Source: Nodularia sphaerocarpa UHCC 0038
Lineage (GTDB): Bacteria; Cyanobacteriota; Cyanobacteriia; Cyanobacteriales; Nostocaceae
Assembly: GCF_022376295.1 (NCBI RefSeq)
Contig: NZ_CP060140.1
Coordinates: forward strand, 4,778,356 to 4,842,355
Length of the DNA: 64,000 bases
Reading direction: 5' to 3'
Shown: piece by piece, positions 60,542 to 64,000 of the stretch
Position numbering within the stretch: the first letter of the stretch is position 1
Layout: each line of letters begins with the position of its first letter
Notes under the pieces: model-generated
Seen by the model: the letters and a program-made list of their open reading frames with translations, nothing else
Told to the model about the DNA's origin: nothing
Database searches by the model: none
Translations under genes and position numbers: made by a program

Positions 60542-62041
60542 TTATTTGAAAGTCTCTGATTTATCTGGCTGTAAGTTGGAAAATAGCTGCTGCCAATTGA
60601 TATAATTAGCATGATTTTCACCTGATTTCACTTCTAAGGTGATATTATGAGCATCGGATTGTTGGAGCGATCGCACACACAATTCAGCTACATCATCACG
60701 GCTAATTTTACCCCTAATATTATCACCTTGCTCAAAAATTAACTCCTTACCACCAGCTTCCTCAGTTAAAGCACAAGGTCTAACAATAGTATAAGGAATC
60801 CCACTGGCTCTTAAACTATCTTCACCTTTCAACTTCCAGGTTAAAATTCCTCCCAACTGGTCATTTAATCTTACTGCTGGGGGTTCTTCATCTAAATTAA
60901 TCCCAGGTCTTCCCGGACGAGTTACCCCGGCGGAACTAATAAGGACAAACTGCGGAAAACTCTCCCCACCATAAGCCTTGATAGATTCTATTTGTAGAGC
61001 AAAATTACCGGGTGAAAACTTAGGATTTAAAGCCCCATCATATTCAAACTTACTCAACATCAGTTGAAATGATGCAACTTTACCAGCATAAATCGGCGGC
61101 GCATCCTGCAAAACTTTAGCGCGAAATACGGGAACCAAATCTTTAAAAGGAACGCGAACAGTTATCCAAGTATTATCTACAGTGTCAAAAGAATAACTGT
61201 AACCCACGCCATCCCATTTCTGATCTGTCCGTAAAAATAGTTTATAACGTTGACCGTCACCTTTAACCCGCAGTTCTACACCTTCGTAACCGGATAAGTT
61301 AAAAGGAGGTTCAAAATTCTTCGTTCTCACCGAAGCAAAGCCACCGGAGTTAGCCGTGGAAACATTACCAGCAAACACAGCTGTATTTTCTAATAATTGC
61401 ATATTACTGGCACTAACACCACCCATAACCACATCATCCACCGCACCCCAAACATTTCTTAATTCCGCCGAGGGATGAGTAAAATCAAATATCAGTTTTT
61501 CATTAGCTGGAGGGAGATATTTAGCCGCAGCTTCCACCAAGTTTTTCACACCTTGATATTCCACATTTTCGGGAGTATCCCCGACAATTTCCGGCATATA
61601 AAATTTTACACCTTGATTGTATTTAGCTCTATCTGGTGTGTCGCCTTCCACTGGTTGGACACGGACTGAAGTGCAACAAATTACAGCTTGGATATTAGCC
61701 ATGACGAGAGAATTTAAAGTTTCTGGTTTAGTGATATCCCCAGCTACTAAGTCAATATCATCGCCAAGAATTGCTCGTGCTTTTTCAATATCTCGGACAA
61801 GGGCGCGAACTTTTTCACCTCGTTCCACAAGTCGCCGTACAACTCGTTTACCTACGCCACCCGTCGCACCTGCTACCAATATTACACCCACATTTCTGCC
61901 TCCATTGGGTAGATTTTGATGATCATTGGGACGACCTTGAATTAACTGCTGTACCCAGTTAAGCAAAGGAAATACCTCGAAATAGGTCAAGGTATCGATA
62001 AACCTACCTAAGTCCCATTGAGAACGATTTTTGTCAGCCAC
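60542..62041 (-). CDS. Atypical SDR with inserted CIA30 domain (HCF173-like)
   Basis: The 499-residue protein starts at GTG with GAGG upstream. Residues 50-160 form a Rossmann half (VAGATGGVGKRVVRRL, NAD(P) site, and VRALVRD). Residues about 190-360 are a CIA30 domain (AVDDVVMGGVSAS, FAGNVSTANSGGFASVRT). Residues 365-490 complete the SDR (YTIVRPCALTEE, ISRDDVAELC). The same split layout occurs in plant HCF173, which activates psbA mRNA translation, and in cyanobacterial homologues. It is thus likely a photosystem II assembly or translation factor rather than a metabolic reductase. Confidence 0.85.
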   Translation of the reverse strand: MADKNRSQWDLGRFIDTLTYFEVFPLLNWVQQLIQGRPNDHQNLPNGGRNVGVILVAGATGGVGKRVVRRLVERGEKVRALVRDIEKARAILGDDIDLVAGDITKPETLNSLVMANIQAVICCTSVRVQPVEGDTPDRAKYNQGVKFYMPEIVGDTPENVEYQGVKNLVEAAAKYLPPANEKLIFDFTHPSAELRNVWGAVDDVVMGGVSASNMQLLENTAVFAGNVSTANSGGFASVRTKNFEPPFNLSGYEGVELRVKGDGQRYKLFLRTDQKWDGVGYSYSFDTVDNTWITVRVPFKDLVPVFRAKVLQDAPPIYAGKVASFQLMLSKFEYDGALNPKFSPGNFALQIESIKAYGGESFPQFVLISSAGVTRPGRPGINLDEEPPAVRLNDQLGGILTWKLKGEDSLRASGIPYTIVRPCALTEEAGGKELIFEQGDNIRGKISRDDVAELCVRSLQQSDAHNITLEVKSGENHANYINWQQLFSNLQPDKSETFK

Positions 62042-62346
62042 AATCGCGTCCTCACAATTTTTTTTCTGTTACATATATGATAACGAACCTCAGAACCTCA
62101 CCCACAAACCCTCTCATAAGACCCCACCCCTAGCCCCTCCCCGCAAGCGAGGAGGGGGACTGGATTTATAGGACTTACGTAAAAAAACCCTCAAACTCTA
62201 TTCACTCTGTGTACTCTGCGTCTCTGTGGTATGCGCTACGCGCACGCTACGCGAACGTTAATTCTTTCTACCTAATTGCAAAACACCTTCCATCCTCTAG
62301 CTCCATCGCGTTAGGATACTCAAGAAATATTGCTAATTAAACTATT
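62042..62346. repeat. Spacer made mostly of dispersed repeats
   Basis: The 305-base gap contains the GC-rich element (62122-62167, copy of 271-317), then TATAGGACTTACGTA (half of the 22467 family). After that come CTCTGTGTACTCTGCGTCTC and GCGCTACGCGCACGCTACGC palindromes. I see no gene. Promoters for both flanking genes should be here. Confidence 0.65.
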
Positions 62347-62838
62347 ATGAGCAAAATTGAACAAGCTCAAGCTGAGTATGAAACTTTTCCCCAAACTGTT
62401 GAGAGTGTCATCATTAGCACAGTTAGTCAGGCAGGTATACCCAACACTGGTTACACTCCTTTTGTGATGGATGATGCTAAAAATATCTATATCTACGTTA
62501 GTGGTTTAGCAATTCATACTCAAAATATTCATATCAATCCTCGTGTGAGTGTCTTATTTATTGAGGATGAATCTAAAAGTGAGCAAATTTTTGCCCGTCG
62601 TCGGTTGAGTTTTGATTGTACAGCCACTTTGATAGAACGTGAAACTGAAACTTGGAATCAAATTGTTGCCCAATTTAAAGCCCGTTTTGGCGAATTGATT
62701 GAAGTTTTTCGGGGTTTACCAGATTTTCGGATTTTTCGGTTAACTCCTAGCGCTGGTCGTTTTGTGATTGGTTTTGGGACAGCTTATGAGATTAGTGGTG
62801 AACAACTCGATAAACTGGTTCATATTACAGGCAAATAA
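62347..62838 (+). CDS. HugZ-like heme-utilisation / PNPOx-fold protein
   Basis: The 163-residue split-barrel protein has VESVIISTVSQAGIPNTGYTP at the start and IYVSGLAIHTQN. It also has RRRLSFDCTATLI and a C-terminal FRGLPDFRIFRLTPSAGRFVIGFG block, characteristic of the HugZ group of pyridoxamine-phosphate oxidase-like proteins. HugZ proteins bind or degrade heme in iron acquisition; the fold also binds flavin. It is followed after 3 bases by an alpha/beta hydrolase gene. Confidence 0.82.
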   Translation: MSKIEQAQAEYETFPQTVESVIISTVSQAGIPNTGYTPFVMDDAKNIYIYVSGLAIHTQNIHINPRVSVLFIEDESKSEQIFARRRLSFDCTATLIERETETWNQIVAQFKARFGELIEVFRGLPDFRIFRLTPSAGRFVIGFGTAYEISGEQLDKLVHITGK

Positions 62839-62841
62839 TTT

Positions 62842-63741
62842 ATGCTTCAGTTTCAACCTCCCGGCTTTGGGCATAAAGTTATTCATACATCTCTAGGGGC
62901 GATGGTTTACTATACCCAAACCACTGCACCCTGGTTAAATGCTGAGACGGAAGATTTACCTCCTCTATTGTTCTTGCATAACTTTGGTGGTGGGGCTTCT
63001 GCGTTTGAATGGTCTAAGGTTTACCCAGCTTTTGCAGCTACGCACCGAATTTTAGCACCAGATTTAATTGGTTGGGGAGAATCGGCTCATCCAGTGCGAG
63101 ATTATCAAATTAGGGATTATTTGAATACTATTCAGGAGTTTATCACCCAAACTTGCCGCCAACCAGTGACGGTAGTGGCTTCTTCTTTGACAGCTGCTTT
63201 GGCTATCCGTCTGGCTATTAGCCATCCTGATTTATTTCACAGCTTGTTTTTAGTCTGTCCTTCTGGGTTTGATGACTTTCGCCAGGGTGCTGGACGCAGG
63301 ATACCATTGCCAATTATTAATTCGCCGCTATTGGATAATTTAATTTATACTCTAGGCGCTGAGAATGAATTTGCTGTGAGAAATTTTCTGCAAAGCTTTC
63401 TGTTTGCGAAAGCAGAACGGGTTTCTCCAGAAATCGTGGATGCTTATTTAGTTTCTGCACAACAGCCCAATGCTAAGTTTTCCGCTTTGGCTTTTTTGCG
63501 GGGAGACTTGTATTTTGATTTGAGTTTGTACATTCAGCAACTGAAAACTCCTACGGTGATGTTTTGGGGCGAGAAGGCACAATTTACCAGCATTAAGTTA
63601 GGGCGACGTTTAGCCAATCTGAATATAGGGGCAATTCGGGATTTTTATGCGATCGCAGATACAGGAATATTACCCCATCTCGAAACCCCAGAAGTTGTCA
63701 TTGGTCTCTTACAACCCTATTTGACAGCTTGTTTATCATAA
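62842..63741 (+). CDS. Alpha/beta-hydrolase fold protein
   Basis: The 299-residue protein has LFLHNFGGGASAFEW for the oxyanion region, APDLIGWGES for the conserved strand-turn, and PHLETPEVV for the catalytic His. The nucleophile elbow reads VVASSLTAAL: Ser115 is in place, but both Gly of GxSxG are replaced (Ala and Thr). Similar cyanobacterial proteins are common and mostly uncharacterised. It could be an esterase with an altered elbow or a non-catalytic member. It forms an operon with the HugZ-like gene (3-base gap). Confidence 0.82.
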   Translation: MLQFQPPGFGHKVIHTSLGAMVYYTQTTAPWLNAETEDLPPLLFLHNFGGGASAFEWSKVYPAFAATHRILAPDLIGWGESAHPVRDYQIRDYLNTIQEFITQTCRQPVTVVASSLTAALAIRLAISHPDLFHSLFLVCPSGFDDFRQGAGRRIPLPIINSPLLDNLIYTLGAENEFAVRNFLQSFLFAKAERVSPEIVDAYLVSAQQPNAKFSALAFLRGDLYFDLSLYIQQLKTPTVMFWGEKAQFTSIKLGRRLANLNIGAIRDFYAIADTGILPHLETPEVVIGLLQPYLTACLS

Positions 63742-64000
63742 AAAATGGCAGAACATTACATTTTGTTACTAAATGGTTGAAAATTGCCTATCTTGATAAT
63801 TGTTACAAAAATAGTCTAAAATCGAGCAAGATCAATTAAATTCTCCGCATTGTCAAGGCATTGCTGAACTAGGGAGCGCTAAAGCGCAACTACCAACTGG
63901 TAACACAAATCTCTTAAGATTGTTGACATTTCGTGTTTGCTGACTATAAAGCTTTATATTTAATAAAGATATATTGTTAACATTAGTAAAAAACCTGAAA
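63742..64000. other. AT-rich right-edge spacer
   Basis: No gene or clear terminator is seen in the final 259 bases. AGCGCTAAAGCGC near 63876 is a small palindrome. The region probably precedes a gene beyond the window. Confidence 0.4.

Overview
The window reads as a filamentous, heterocystous-type cyanobacterium close to Nostoc. The evidence is frequent GCGATCGC (HIP1) octamers, heptamer-to-decamer short tandem repeats between genes, psbV and petE (photosystem II cytochrome c550 and plastocyanin), an OprB/SLH-type porin, and a solitary 37-bp cyanobacterial CRISPR-type repeat. No rRNA or tRNA gene was seen.

The main content (about 1.37-38.95 kb) is a run of genes all on the minus strand, reading right to left, best explained as a nonribosomal peptide cluster of the aeruginosin family. 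The first enzyme (30318-38945) is one 2875-residue chain ordered FkbM methyltransferase, FkbH glyceryl-loading domain, carrier, PAPS sulfotransferase, C, A (Ile-like code), carrier, epimerase. It is followed by an unrecognised all-helical protein with terpene-synthase-like acidic motifs, a broken SnoaL-like gene carrying a small inserted repeat element, an APS kinase (PAPS supply), an unusual double-Rieske oxygenase, a type 2 isopentenyl-diphosphate isomerase, and an AerD-AerE-AerF cassette (homologues of bacilysin BacA, BacB and BacG) that makes the bicyclic Choi-type amino acid. A second synthetase (C-A-T-C-T, no thioesterase), a classical SDR and a lipoprotein peptide-binding protein come next. 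Predicted product logic: 2-O-methyl-3-O-sulfo-glycerate, D-allo-Ile (or a similar D-residue), a Choi/azabicyclononane-like residue, then an amine cap. This matches the sulfated suomilide/dysinosin/banyaside branch of aeruginosins.

Four paralogous 2-oxoglutarate/Fe(II) oxygenases lie in two pairs (12.4-14.6 kb and 1.4-3.5 kb). They bracket a block with an MBOAT acyltransferase, a carbamoyltransferase with SxtJ- and SxtK-like partners, two SGNH-like proteins and two six-repeat PLL-type beta-propeller proteins. Whether this block decorates the peptide (acyl and carbamoyl groups) or an envelope glycan is open.

The right part is more ordinary. It holds a LamG-patatin protein with a small Gly-rich membrane partner, a repeat-rich spacer with gene remnants, a porin, and a glycoconjugate operon (MurG-like GT, two GT4 enzymes, ABC exporter, APH-like kinase). 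A histidine kinase/response regulator pair, a sensor kinase that has lost its kinase domain, two sugar ABC permeases, psbV, petE, an HCF173-like SDR/CIA30 protein, a HugZ-like protein and an alpha/beta hydrolase follow. The left edge has a cut glycosyltransferase and an aldo/keto reductase.

All calls come from reading motifs by eye; no database search was possible.
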